From the NCBI RefSeq assembly GCF_902506325.1, contig NZ_LR732330.1, forward strand, positions 1-64,000: a stretch of DNA of 64,000 nt. The letters are read 5' to 3'. Shown one piece after another: positions 1 through 7,064 of this stretch. Both the position numbers and the translations under genes were made by a program. Below the pieces are notes generated by a model that saw only the letters and a list, made by a program, of their open reading frames with translations, was not told the origin of the DNA and searched no databases. This stretch comes from Limnobacter sp. 130. GTDB lineage: Bacteria; Pseudomonadota; Gammaproteobacteria; Burkholderiales; Burkholderiaceae_B. Position 1 is the stretch's first letter. Each line of letters opens with the position of its first letter.

Positions 1-47
1 GATACACACGAACGGGACGTTTCGGGGTAGTTTGAAGTGCACTCATG

Positions 48-74
48 GTGTCCACCAAGAAATGGAGTGGACAC
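48..74. repeat. Inverted repeat in the left intergenic stretch
   Basis: A perfect 8-bp inverted repeat, GTGTCCAC at 48-55 and GTGGACAC at 67-74, is separated by 11 bases and could form a hairpin or bind a dimeric protein. The surrounding stretch, bases 1 to about 315, shows no convincing gene; the short open frame at 32-229 has no ribosome-binding site or recognisable sequence. The role of the repeat is unknown. Confidence 0.4.
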
Positions 75-423
75 TATGGTCGCCGTTCAGAACCAGTCAT
101 TTCAAGATGGGTTTGCTGGGGGCTTACGTTGGTAACCATCCAGAGACATTCTTTGAGTCCTCTCGGAGACCTTATCCAGTCAGTCCCTCAGTCTCTCTCT
201 TAGTGTTATCTAAGGGACTTACCCTATAGGTGGGAGTCATAAGACCAAGAGGTAGAGCCTGCCTTGCTCTCAGCGTTGCTGCCCCTGTGAATGTCTCCGG
301 GCCAACCACCGCCAATTGTCTCCACCACTGCTTCCCGCTACCTCAGGGGAAGACCCTCAGACCATCCCTGTACAAGCCTGTAGCCATCTTTCGGTAAACC
401 TCCGTGGGAGGCCGAAGGCATGG

Positions 424-1794
424 ATGGACGAACCACCCTTACCCCACCCATACCCTGTCATGAACTACCCTACCCACCCCCTAGAGAACCCCTTAGAAAC
501 CCCCTGTGACTCCCCAGTCAAACATAGGGCCATTGACCCATGGAGAGAGGCTAAGACACAGCCAGCCAGAGAACTGGTCAATCGTGTATTCACCTCTGTG
601 CTGGACCATGAGTCCAGAAGTGCCCCACGGAAACGGGCCAGAAAGAAGCAAGATGAATTGATCCTGTATCGTCAGGTCGATATGACCATCTCAAACCTAG
701 CCACCCAGTGTCTGTCAGGAGACACTTTGCCTCTGCGTGTATCCCGGTCTAACCGAGTTCTTGGAGCTACTGATCAATACTCCCGTGGGCAGTGTTTCTC
801 CACGGCTTACCCAAGGGTTCTAGACGCTCTTGGTGCCCCTGAGATTGGGCTATTGAGTCTCACTGTGGGTGAGCCCTACCATCGCAGCCAGCGCCCTCTA
901 AATCAGTCCAGCATCGCTCCTACAGAGAGATTCATTAGCCTGTTGGATGCCCATGGAATTGGTATTGATGACTTCACCAGAAACTTCCAAGGGGAGCCCA
1001 TTGTGTTGAAGTCTGAGAAGCATCGAGACCTCTTTACTGGTGAGGCTTCTTCTGAGAAGTTGCAGTACAAGGACACCTCCGAGACCAGAAGGCTTCGCAG
1101 GGAAATGAATGAGATCAACTCATGGTTTTACCAAGCGGACCTGAACTTCGATGAATCACTATCTGAGAAATTCGTTGATATCTCCATGGTCCAGCTTAGG
1201 AGGATATTCAACAATGGGTCATTCAAGGACGGTGGAAGGCTCTATGGCGGCTTCTGGCAGCGCCTGTCCAAGGAACAGAGAGCCAAGGGACTGAGCATCA
1301 ATGGCAGCGATACGGTGAGTCTGGACTATGGGCAGATTGCCCCGAGAATCCTCTATGCAATGGTGGGGGTGGTTCCCGACTTTGTGGATGCTTATGCATT
1401 ACCTGGACTAGATCCGGACATGTGGCGGCCCATCATCAAGAAGGTGTGTAGCTCCATGTTGTTCAAGGCCAAAGACCCTAAGAAGATCCCAGAGGACATC
1501 CGCAAGAAGTGGCCTGATCCCTTGGTGCGCATTGAGACCCTTGTGGACATGATCAAGAAGCACCACCGCCCAGTTGCTCATTTGTTCTGCAAGGAGGTGG
1601 GCTTTCAGGTGTTCCGTAAAGAGAGTGACATCATGGTGGATTTGCTACTGAATCTAAAATCTCAGGGAATCGTAGGTCTCCCAGTCCATGACTGTGTGAT
1701 TGTCGCTAAGGAGCACGAGGCCTATGCACGGGGAGCAATGCAGGGAGCATTCAGGAAGCACCTTGGGTTTGACCCAGTGGTTGAGAGGGAGTGA
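424..1794 (+). CDS. Family-A DNA-polymerase-like palm-domain protein
   Basis: The C-terminal half resembles the palm of family-A (Pol I type) polymerases. A motif-A-like segment LDYGQIAPRILYA carries Asp301. A motif-B-like helix around RPIIKKVCSSMLF carries Arg335 and Lys339. A motif-C-like segment GLPVHDCVIV carries His422-Asp423. Before motif A lies GGRLYGGFWQ (270-279), which I recall from uncharacterised mobile-element proteins with this fold. At about 456 residues it is much shorter than PolA, and no 3'-5' or 5'-3' exonuclease domain is visible. The N-terminal ~100 residues are proline-rich and basic, then helical. Motif C reads HDC rather than HDE, so activity is uncertain. The start is ambiguous: ATG 424 lies 12 bases after GGGAGG, while TTG 316 and ATG 460 are alternatives in the same frame. 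It is read toward the phage-like remnants downstream. The polymerase fold is inferred from motifs only. Confidence 0.6.
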   Translation: MDEPPLPHPYPVMNYPTHPLENPLETPCDSPVKHRAIDPWREAKTQPARELVNRVFTSVLDHESRSAPRKRARKKQDELILYRQVDMTISNLATQCLSGDTLPLRVSRSNRVLGATDQYSRGQCFSTAYPRVLDALGAPEIGLLSLTVGEPYHRSQRPLNQSSIAPTERFISLLDAHGIGIDDFTRNFQGEPIVLKSEKHRDLFTGEASSEKLQYKDTSETRRLRREMNEINSWFYQADLNFDESLSEKFVDISMVQLRRIFNNGSFKDGGRLYGGFWQRLSKEQRAKGLSINGSDTVSLDYGQIAPRILYAMVGVVPDFVDAYALPGLDPDMWRPIIKKVCSSMLFKAKDPKKIPEDIRKKWPDPLVRIETLVDMIKKHHRPVAHLFCKEVGFQVFRKESDIMVDLLLNLKSQGIVGLPVHDCVIVAKEHEAYARGAMQGAFRKHLGFDPVVERE

Positions 1795-1830
1795 TGCCAA
1801 GTGGGGAGAGGGGAGGAATGTTTGTGTGAA

Positions 1831-1878
1831 AAATTCTCTGAGGTCAACCTCGAGATAATCATGGGGTCAGTTCCCCCC
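1831..1878. repeat. 48-bp imperfect direct repeat, copy 1
   Basis: This stretch matches 2864-2911 at about 40 of 48 positions, including an uninterrupted core GAGGTCAACCTCGAGAT. The core contains the near-palindrome GAGGT-CA-ACCTC followed by CTCGAG. It begins 36 bases after the stop of the polymerase-like gene. Read in frame with that gene, both copies encode a peptide like KFSEVNLEII, and three of the differences fall at third codon positions, so an old coding duplication is one explanation. A protein-binding or recombination site is another. Confidence 0.6.
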
Positions 1879-1997
1879 TCGGCCCGGCCCGTGCCACCTC
1901 CGGTCATTGGAGAGACCATTGAACTGGTTGCAGAACTTCCTAAGTCTTCCACACAGAAGAATAAAGAAGCAGTGGCCACCAAGCTCCTGCCCAATGG

Positions 1998-2300
1998 ATG
2001 CGCCACGACCAGCTCAAGAATATGGTGCTGGAATTAGAAACTATGCGAACAAGCACAGTTCCCCCAGTCTCCTCAAAGATGGGCCGTAATGGTGGCATCT
2101 TCATGGCCCTACAGAATACTGTCGGCCTGATAGCGGTAATAAACTCCGAAGATTCTCGGAGTATCTCCCCTGTGACAACCAAGATGCGACGCGACGGTGG
2201 GACCTACGTGGTCAAGACAAATGGGTTAATCCATGAGATTCGTCAATCTGAGGATTTGCTGATTGCTGCCCCTATCAATCACATAGCACTCAAGGGTTGA
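1998..2300 (+). CDS. Small two-repeat protein of unknown function
   Basis: A 100-residue protein starting at ATG 1998; no strong Shine-Dalgarno is visible. It consists largely of two copies of one ~35-residue unit. The first runs around PVSSKMGRNGGIFM and the second around PVTTKMRRDGGTYVV, each followed by a hydrophobic strand (TVGLIAVI and TNGLIHEI) and then SED. The paired K-M-x-R-x-GG pattern suggests a small beta-rich fold duplicated in tandem. No signal peptide or membrane segment is present. It sits between the first direct-repeat copy and the broken KilA-N gene. No family recognised; the internal duplication is the main argument that it is or was a real gene. Confidence 0.45.
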   Translation: MRHDQLKNMVLELETMRTSTVPPVSSKMGRNGGIFMALQNTVGLIAVINSEDSRSISPVTTKMRRDGGTYVVKTNGLIHEIRQSEDLLIAAPINHIALKG

Positions 2301-2315
2301 TCGCTGAAATTCTAA

Positions 2316-2850
2316 ATGCCGGAAATCCGGCAGTTAAATCCACGGCTGAACGGAGAGGGACGCTACTGCCTGAATGACATCCACAAGGCTGCTGGTGGTG
2401 AGAATCGTCACCGACCTCAGTTCTGGCTGGATGTGACCAGCACCCAAGAATTACTCAATGCTTTGGAAAAGGATGGTATTCCTGCCTTTTATACGAAATG
2501 TGGTCGTACTGGTGTCACCTTCGGAATCCTGAAGGTCGTTTATGCCTACGCATCGTGGATCCAGTCCAACCTTCAACATTTAGGTTCTGGATGCTTTCGA
2601 ACGTCTGGAGACCCGTGGTTTTGCGGTGGCTGATCATGCTGCTGCTGACCTCCAGAAGAACCCACTGAAGTACATGCGGGAACTACTGGAGCAAGCTGAA
2701 GAAATCGAAGCCAAGCTGGCTATTGCCCAACCCAAGGCTGATGTCTTTGATGCCAACTGCGCTGTCAATGGTGAGACCTTGGCACGGTTCGCACGGTCCT
2801 TGCCTCAGGTGAGCTCACTGATGATCAAGAAGGATCTGGCACGGTCATAA
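2316..2850 (+). pseudogene. Broken KilA-N phage antirepressor gene
   Basis: The first part encodes a KilA-N domain: R-x-YCLNDIHKAAG, a W-L-T-x-E-L segment, GVTFG and then YAYASWI. KilA-N domains normally continue S-P-x-F-N-x-K-V-L-D-A-F. Here that continuation is found in the next frame (SPTFNI, stop, VLDAFERLETRGF), so one extra base near 2561-2568 shifts the frame, and a TAG replaces the expected Lys codon a few codons later. Downstream, the second frame continues to 2850 with a helical linker (about 2650-2740) and the start of an antirepressor C-terminal region (ARFARSLPQVSSLMIKKDL), which is cut short. KilA-N proteins are DNA-binding antirepressors of phages and plasmids. This copy has two lesions plus a truncation and is most likely dead. 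The start ATG 2316 has no clear Shine-Dalgarno. Confidence 0.75.
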
Positions 2851-2863
2851 ATATTTCCATTAG

Positions 2864-2911
2864 AAATTCTCAGAGGTCAACCTCGAGATCATCACGGGAC
2901 GAACTCCCCCC
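2864..2911. repeat. 48-bp imperfect direct repeat, copy 2
   Basis: Second copy of the element at 1831-1878, in the same orientation and 1033 bp away, starting just after the end of the broken antirepressor gene. It keeps the GAGGTCAACCTCGAGAT core and ends in a run of C. A stop codon (TAG) lies directly before the frame that encodes the shared peptide, so this copy is not a complete gene. The two copies bracket the two-repeat protein and the KilA-N remnant. Confidence 0.6.
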
Positions 2912-2996
2912 GTACCCCCGCCTCGTTCTTGGGGCTGGTTAGACGCCTCGGGATCGATTAGTCTTTGGGTGAACTCAGAGTTAAGGAACCCAGCCG

Positions 2997-3614
2997 ATGT
3001 TAAATCCCAAGCTTGCCTTGTGTGTTTTGTTAGTCTGTTACCAAGGTCATGCTATGGCTAATCCGGTAATGGAAATCGATGCGGCGGTCCAGCCTCAAAT
3101 GAAGTTGAACGAAAGCGGTGCTATTACAAGTTGTGGAATCAGAGTGTTAGGCCTCCGGACGATTGGGGTAAGTCCTGAAACGCTACGGGTGGACGGTTTT
3201 GACATGTCGACAAATATTTATGACGACGAGCAAGTCTTTGGATTGTCCAAAGTTATCTTTCTACAAGGGAAAATTGGCGAATCTCTTCAATCTGGAAAGT
3301 ATCCGGTCGCGTCTCCATACAAGTCTTTCTGGCTTCGATCTGACACTAGGACTCTTAAAAGCTCTGGCAAATTCATCACAGGGGGATCTGCTCATTCCTT
3401 GATGGTGGGCCATGATTTCAGTGATGCTGTTCAATTTATTGCTGAGGTCCTCGAAAGCCAGACGTTGAGACTTGGCCTAAACTTTGAGGACAGCACAAAA
3501 AACATGGCCTATGTGGCCCGTATACGAATACCACCAGAGGATCAGCGGGAAATAAGTCAATGCCTAGTTGGAATGGCTGAAAAATTACAAGAAGAGATCA
3601 ACCAGCAAAGGTGA
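2997..3614 (+). CDS. Exported protein of unknown function
   Basis: A 205-residue protein with an N-terminal signal peptide (hydrophobic LALCVLLVCY, likely cut after AMA near residue 21), so it should be periplasmic or secreted. The mature part has one Cys near its start (ITSCGIR) and one near its end (ISQCLVG), which could form a disulfide. The middle looks beta-rich and the last 25 residues form a charged helix. The start ATG 2997 is preceded by AAGGAACC, a fair ribosome-binding site. It ends exactly where the convergent resolvase gene ends (3614/3615). No family recognised. Its layout (signal peptide, two Cys, about 150-190 residues) resembles the exported protein at 4392-4841, without obvious sequence identity. 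Confidence 0.6.
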   Translation: MLNPKLALCVLLVCYQGHAMANPVMEIDAAVQPQMKLNESGAITSCGIRVLGLRTIGVSPETLRVDGFDMSTNIYDDEQVFGLSKVIFLQGKIGESLQSGKYPVASPYKSFWLRSDTRTLKSSGKFITGGSAHSLMVGHDFSDAVQFIAEVLESQTLRLGLNFEDSTKNMAYVARIRIPPEDQREISQCLVGMAEKLQEEINQQR

Positions 3615-4196
3615 TTAATCGGCATTTGAGTCTCTGATCCTCATGATGGTCTGCCTAGTGGTGTCGTATTCCCTTGCGAGCTGTGCGATGGGGATGCCCG
3701 CTTTGATCTTGGTGATGACCTCTGACCTCTTAGCTTGAGACAGGGCAGGGGGGCGACCAAAGGTTTTACCCTCGGACTTGGCCCTCTTCAGTCCAGCTTG
3801 GGTCCTCTCGATGAGTAGGTCTCTCTCAAACTCTGCCACCGCCCCCAACACTTGCATGGTCATCCTACCTGCAGCACTGGTGAGGTCTACACCACCTAGG
3901 GCCAAGCAATGGACCCTGACCCCGAGTTGCTCTAGGTGTTCAACTGTGGACCTCACATCCATGGCGTTCCTGCCCAAGCGATCCAGTTTACTCACCACCA
4001 GTACATCACTGTCTTCGAGCTTCTCCAGAAGCCTCAGGAAGCCCTCGCGCTGCATGGCAGGTACCGACCCTGAGACTGTCTCAGCGATGGTCCTAGAGGG
4101 CTTGAGATCGAAGCCAGCAGACTTTATCTCCTGCACTTGGTTGGCGGTGGTTTGGTCGAGGGTGGATACTCGGCAGTAGGCGAAAACTCGAGACAT
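3615..4196 (-). CDS. Serine site-specific recombinase (resolvase/invertase family)
   Basis: A 193-residue protein with the full small serine recombinase layout. The N-terminal catalytic domain begins YCRVSTLDQ with the nucleophile Ser11, then VVSKLDRLGRN and MTMQVLGAVAEFERDLLIERT. A C-terminal helix-turn-helix follows GRPPALS (about 148-190, ending AREYDTTRQTIMRI). The length matches Tn3-type resolvases and DNA invertases (~180-200 residues). Such enzymes form a Ser-DNA link and resolve or invert DNA at paired subsites. Upstream of the start (4213-4316) lies a set of TGTACG inverted half-sites that fits a res site, which favours resolvase over invertase. No transposase is visible in the window, so it may serve dimer resolution of a former plasmid or element, or belong to an element cut off by the window edge. 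Confidence 0.9.
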   Translation of the reverse strand: MSRVFAYCRVSTLDQTTANQVQEIKSAGFDLKPSRTIAETVSGSVPAMQREGFLRLLEKLEDSDVLVVSKLDRLGRNAMDVRSTVEHLEQLGVRVHCLALGGVDLTSAAGRMTMQVLGAVAEFERDLLIERTQAGLKRAKSEGKTFGRPPALSQAKRSEVITKIKAGIPIAQLAREYDTTRQTIMRIRDSNAD

Positions 4197-4212
4197 GGGA
4201 TAGGCTCACGGG

Positions 4213-4316
4213 TGTACTAAAAGGGAGTCCGATTCTCTATGATGTACGGAAATATGTCAACCCTTAGATTCGTACACCCTCAGAACGCTATGTACGAAAC
4301 CGGAGGATTGCGGACA
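4213..4316. other. Putative res site of the adjacent resolvase
   Basis: Immediately upstream of the resolvase start are repeated half-sites with the core TGTACG. TGTACT occurs at 4213, then TGTACG at 4243 facing CGTACA at 4271-4276 (a 34-bp inverted pair with longer arms TGTACGGAAAT and ATTCGTACA). TGTACGAAA at 4291 faces TGCGGACA ending at 4316 (26 bp, imperfect). Tn3/gamma-delta res sites have three subsites of about 28, 34 and 25 bp next to tnpR, with a 34-bp middle site. The spacing here matches that plan, although the third subsite nearest the gene is only a half-site. Function is inferred from position and symmetry. It probably also contains the resolvase promoter. Confidence 0.5.
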
Positions 4317-4391
4317 GAATGGTTCGCTGCAAGGTCTTCAAACTCATGTCATCATGGATCTGGGTTCTTGGAGGCGTATCAGGAGATAACA

Positions 4392-4841
4392 GTGTCGATC
4401 CAAAATTTTATGAATGCTAGATTTGTAAGTTGCATTGGTCTGTTTGGGTTGATCTCCGTTGGCGATGCTCGTGCGGGGGAAATAACCTGTAACTTCAATA
4501 AGGCATTCGTTGTGTATCTAAGTGAACCTGAGCGTATGGAGGTCACCAACATCGCGCAAACCATGCGTATCAGCGGTGAGAAAACAGCCCCTGAGACCCT
4601 CAAGCTCGATGGTAAGCTCAGGGCTACCAACAGCAAATCATGGGCACTCCTTAGGCCGGATGCTATTGATTCACTGAGTATCCAATATGCGGGTAGTTAC
4701 GGTGATCTACTCGCTTTGAGCAAGAAATCAGAGTCCTCTGGAAAGGGGGACAGGTTAGGCCTACACAGTGCCAGTCTGAGTAGTACCGTGGATGAGATGG
4801 TGGTGGTGAAGAAGGGTAGTTGTCAGGTTTCTGAAAAGTAG
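4392..4841 (+). CDS. Small exported protein of unknown function
   Basis: I place the start at GTG 4392, six bases after AGGAG (4381-4385); the open frame extends back to 4239, but that part runs through the putative res site. ATG 4410 is an alternative. The product (~149 residues) begins with a signal peptide (FVSCIGLFGLISV, cut after DARAG), leaving a mature protein starting EITCNF. A Cys near each end (ITCNF and GSCQV) could form a disulfide. The mature part contains APETLKLDGKLRA. No known family. It is followed after 5 bases by the winged-helix-like gene, so the two are probably co-transcribed. Confidence 0.55.
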   Translation: MSIQNFMNARFVSCIGLFGLISVGDARAGEITCNFNKAFVVYLSEPERMEVTNIAQTMRISGEKTAPETLKLDGKLRATNSKSWALLRPDAIDSLSIQYAGSYGDLLALSKKSESSGKGDRLGLHSASLSSTVDEMVVVKKGSCQVSEK

Positions 4842-4846
4842 TCGCT

Positions 4847-5308
4847 ATGAAGAACATTGAGATCTATGAGGAGCTTTCTGCTCTCACCATGGCTAAACTT
4901 TATGATCAGTTTCCGCGTAGTGTGGACATTGATCCGATGGCGTTGGCAATCTTGTTACCTGATGACTTGTGGAGTGAATCTACCGAGATGGTCGATGGTA
5001 ATCCCAATCATCACCAGTACATCAGAGGTAAGAGTCCTGCTGGACTAGCTGTCCCTACAATTAAATGGTTGGCCTCGAGTGGGTTAATTACTTATGCCCG
5101 ACTTCACAACGGCATTTTCGAGGAGACCGCCTTCACTCCGAAGGGGTTCGAGTTGGCATCCAAGAATTCTTCGTCGATGAAACGAGTTGCCAAATACCTG
5201 TCGGATTTGGGCAAAGGCGTAGGCAAGGAGCTACTTATGGATGGCATAAAGTCTGCAATCAAAGAGTTGATCCAGTCGATCTTTATGTCCGCTAGCTCTC
5301 CTGGGTAG
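4847..5308 (+). CDS. Unknown protein with winged-helix-like core and amphipathic C-terminus
   Basis: A 153-residue protein starting five bases after the preceding gene. Residues ~65-105 (PTIKWLASSGLITYARL, then FTPKGFELAS) have the helix-wing spacing of a winged-helix domain, as in small regulators. The C-terminal ~35 residues form an amphipathic helix rich in Lys, Gly and hydrophobics (DLGKGVGKELL, then AIKELIQSIF), which might contact membranes or mediate dimerisation. No signal peptide. The N-terminal helix ends in acidic residues. No family assignment; DNA binding is an inference from predicted fold only. It converges on the lipoprotein gene at 5336. Confidence 0.55.
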   Translation: MKNIEIYEELSALTMAKLYDQFPRSVDIDPMALAILLPDDLWSESTEMVDGNPNHHQYIRGKSPAGLAVPTIKWLASSGLITYARLHNGIFEETAFTPKGFELASKNSSSMKRVAKYLSDLGKGVGKELLMDGIKSAIKELIQSIFMSASSPG

Positions 5309-5335
5309 CCTCAAAGTCTTGCCCTTCTGAATTGT

Positions 5336-6106
5336 CTACTTCTTGGGATTTAGCGAGAAGTCGAACTGATGTAACTCACCATTCAGATCAATTTCAAAGG
5401 TCATTGGTAGTGGCCCATCTAGATTCCGAGCTGGTTGTAAGGTGACGATCTTCGTGTACATCTCACCGGGGGACAGTTCATGTTTCTTGAACGCTGTTTT
5501 CTGTAAATGACTCAGGGTGTTAGCCTCCTCATCACTGGCTTGTTGCATTTGAATTGCACTGTTCTGGTTGGCCTGTTGTCTGATTTGTTCAGCTTGTGCA
5601 GCGTTGTAGGACTGTCCGTAGAATGTCCCAGTCGAGTTCCCTATGTACCCGCTTTGGCTCCCATAATAATTATTTTGATAGGTGCCGCTGTAATTGGTTG
5701 TGGCTGCCGCATTTGCATTCAAGGACGCGCTAAAGGCCTGTAGAGCCGCGCCTATGCGTTTACTCCGGGCAGCACCCTCCGCTTCTTCTACAAGTTGCTC
5801 ATGTGACAACACTGCAGCCTGTTGAGGTCCAATCGAGGCCCTCATGAGTTCAGGTCCAACATAAAGCTTTGTCGAACTCGTGTTGACGATTGATACGATC
5901 AAGGAGATTCTGCGGTTACTTTGTACTCTCTGGGAAACAGGAGAGACCGCTACGGTGTGGGTCTTGGCCGATAGGACCTGCTCTGCACCGTCATTCAACT
6001 TTGATACTTGACCCTCTTTAGGTTGTGCCTGGATGTTGTACGTACTGGCGCAGCCCGTAGAGAAAACAATAGCTGTCAGTGCGAATAGCTTTGTGAGGAG
6101 GTTCAT
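5336..6106 (-). CDS. Lipoprotein with Asn/Gln/Tyr-rich middle
   Basis: Starting at ATG 6106 (the frame is open further upstream, but this start gives a proper leader), the ~256-residue product has a lipoprotein signal peptide, LLTKLFALTAIVFSTGCAS, with lipobox STGC. It should be acylated and anchored to a membrane facing the periplasm. Residues ~60-110 look beta-stranded (SNRRISLIVSIVN). Residues ~140-195 are low complexity, rich in Asn, Gln, Tyr, Gly and Ser. The C-terminal part (TFEIDLNGELHQFDFSLN) is again beta-rich. The overall plan suggests an adhesive or envelope-associated lipoprotein, but no family is recognised. The next gene (6332) is divergent; the 225 bases between them hold promoters and nothing else evident. 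Confidence 0.65.
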   Translation of the reverse strand: MNLLTKLFALTAIVFSTGCASTYNIQAQPKEGQVSKLNDGAEQVLSAKTHTVAVSPVSQRVQSNRRISLIVSIVNTSSTKLYVGPELMRASIGPQQAAVLSHEQLVEEAEGAARSKRIGAALQAFSASLNANAAATTNYSGTYQNNYYGSQSGYIGNSTGTFYGQSYNAAQAEQIRQQANQNSAIQMQQASDEEANTLSHLQKTAFKKHELSPGEMYTKIVTLQPARNLDGPLPMTFEIDLNGELHQFDFSLNPKK

Positions 6107-6331
6107 GGCGTCTATCTTTTTGTGGTTATTGGGATTTCTATTGTGGCAAGTGTGTGTCACGAACCATTTACCGATCGATACTAAAACATGTGATGACCAG
6201 TGTCTTCACCCTAAAAGAGTCCCCTTTGTTTATGTTTGACAGAAGGCGATCGGACTCCCCCCAATAATGGTGGTGACTGCTCGTAGATGATAAGCAGTAC
6301 CCTGAAAGGACATAACAAGGAGACAGGCATC

Positions 6332-6541
6332 ATGAAAAAACGCTACCTATTAGCTGTGACTGTGGCATTGGTAACCGTATCAGGAGCATATGCAGTAAAG
6401 GATTATCCGAAGGAGCCTGTTCTCTTTTATTCAGGACATACTCACGACGAGAATGGTGACGCAGTTAATGCACCCTCCCATAGTGGTGGCCTCGACAGAA
6501 AAGGATGCCATAACAAATCCGTTCCTTACCACTGTCATTGA
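6332..6541 (+). CDS. Exported YHYH-type mini-protein
   Basis: A 69-residue protein with a good ribosome-binding site (AAGGAGAC seven bases before ATG 6332). It has a signal peptide (KKRYLLAVTVALVTVSGAYA). The mature ~49 residues end in SGGLDRKGCHNKSVPYHCH, the Cys/His motif GGxDxxGCH...YHCH of YHYH-type domains, which are found alone or fused to nucleases and calcium-binding repeats. The His/Cys cluster suggests metal binding. It stands alone between divergent and convergent genes. Assignment rests on the terminal motif. A role in the periplasm is expected from the signal peptide; the biochemical function of the motif is not established to my knowledge. Confidence 0.65.
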   Translation: MKKRYLLAVTVALVTVSGAYAVKDYPKEPVLFYSGHTHDENGDAVNAPSHSGGLDRKGCHNKSVPYHCH

Positions 6542-6581
6542 TTGGCCTTCTGGTGATCCCGAGTGATTCAGTCGCGAGGGA

Positions 6582-7052
6582 TCAACTCAGATTATTTTGG
6601 TGACGATTCTCCCTTCGGCTTTTAGATCGACGATCTGTCATTCGGCGCTTCGGTACAAAGGCGTGTATCTTTGTGCCCTGATAGTGCTCTGCAAACGATG
6701 AGCAATTAGCAGGATTCCCCACCATTCTCTTCAGCTCCAGTTGTCCGTGGAAGGTTAAATCAAGGGGCTTTATCCTGCAGTCAGTTGGATCCATATCCAC
6801 TTTGATCCACGCGGGGCCTTCTACTTTGGTCGGGACATTCCCACACTTCCGCCAGTAGCCTAGATGGCGGCTTATTGCAGCAGTGGTGATCCCAGTGTCC
6901 TCGATGAATTGGGCTGAAGTTTTGTTTGGTTCAAGCGCAACTTTAAGAAGTACGAGTAGCCTTGAGATTGTCAAATCGCTATTGATCTTCATGACTTGTT
7001 GAATGAAATCAGCATGTGATTGAAGCGCTTGGTAATCAGACTCGCTAAACAT
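6582..7052 (-). CDS. Helix-turn-helix protein, MarR/winged-helix-like
   Basis: A 156-residue protein with a strong ribosome-binding site (GGGAG eight bases before ATG 7052). Residues ~28-70 (TISRLLVLLKVAL, then TTAAISRHLGYW) form a helix-turn-helix of the type seen in MarR and related winged-helix regulators. The C-terminal ~20 residues are very basic (KRRMTDRRSKSRRENRH) and may add nonspecific nucleic-acid binding. No ligand domain is visible. The upstream gene at 7065-7418 ends 12 bases before this start, so they are probably an operon. It is likely an element-encoded regulator; its target is unknown. Confidence 0.6.
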   Translation of the reverse strand: MFSESDYQALQSHADFIQQVMKINSDLTISRLLVLLKVALEPNKTSAQFIEDTGITTAAISRHLGYWRKCGNVPTKVEGPAWIKVDMDPTDCRIKPLDLTFHGQLELKRMVGNPANCSSFAEHYQGTKIHAFVPKRRMTDRRSKSRRENRHQNNLS

Positions 7053-7064
7053 TTTGATTACTCC

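Noticed and set aside
32-229. Open frame of 65 codons at the left end
   Set aside because: No ribosome-binding site, no recognisable sequence, and it overlaps the hairpin at 48-74; probably chance.
1801-2037. Open frame after the polymerase-like gene, in the same frame
   Set aside because: It starts with GTG directly after the stop, carries the repeat, and ends in a weak, unrecognisable sequence; left as part of the repeat region. Readthrough of the stop was considered but has no support.
4239-4391. Upstream extension of the exported-protein gene
   Set aside because: It would place coding sequence over the res-like site and bury the signal peptide; the GTG start at 4392 with AGGAG fits better.
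4223-6259. Inverted 11-base match: GGGAGTCCGAT (4223-4233) and ATCGGACTCCC (6249-6259)
   Set aside because: Could be element ends, but 11 bases is near the level expected by chance and neither copy sits at a clear border.
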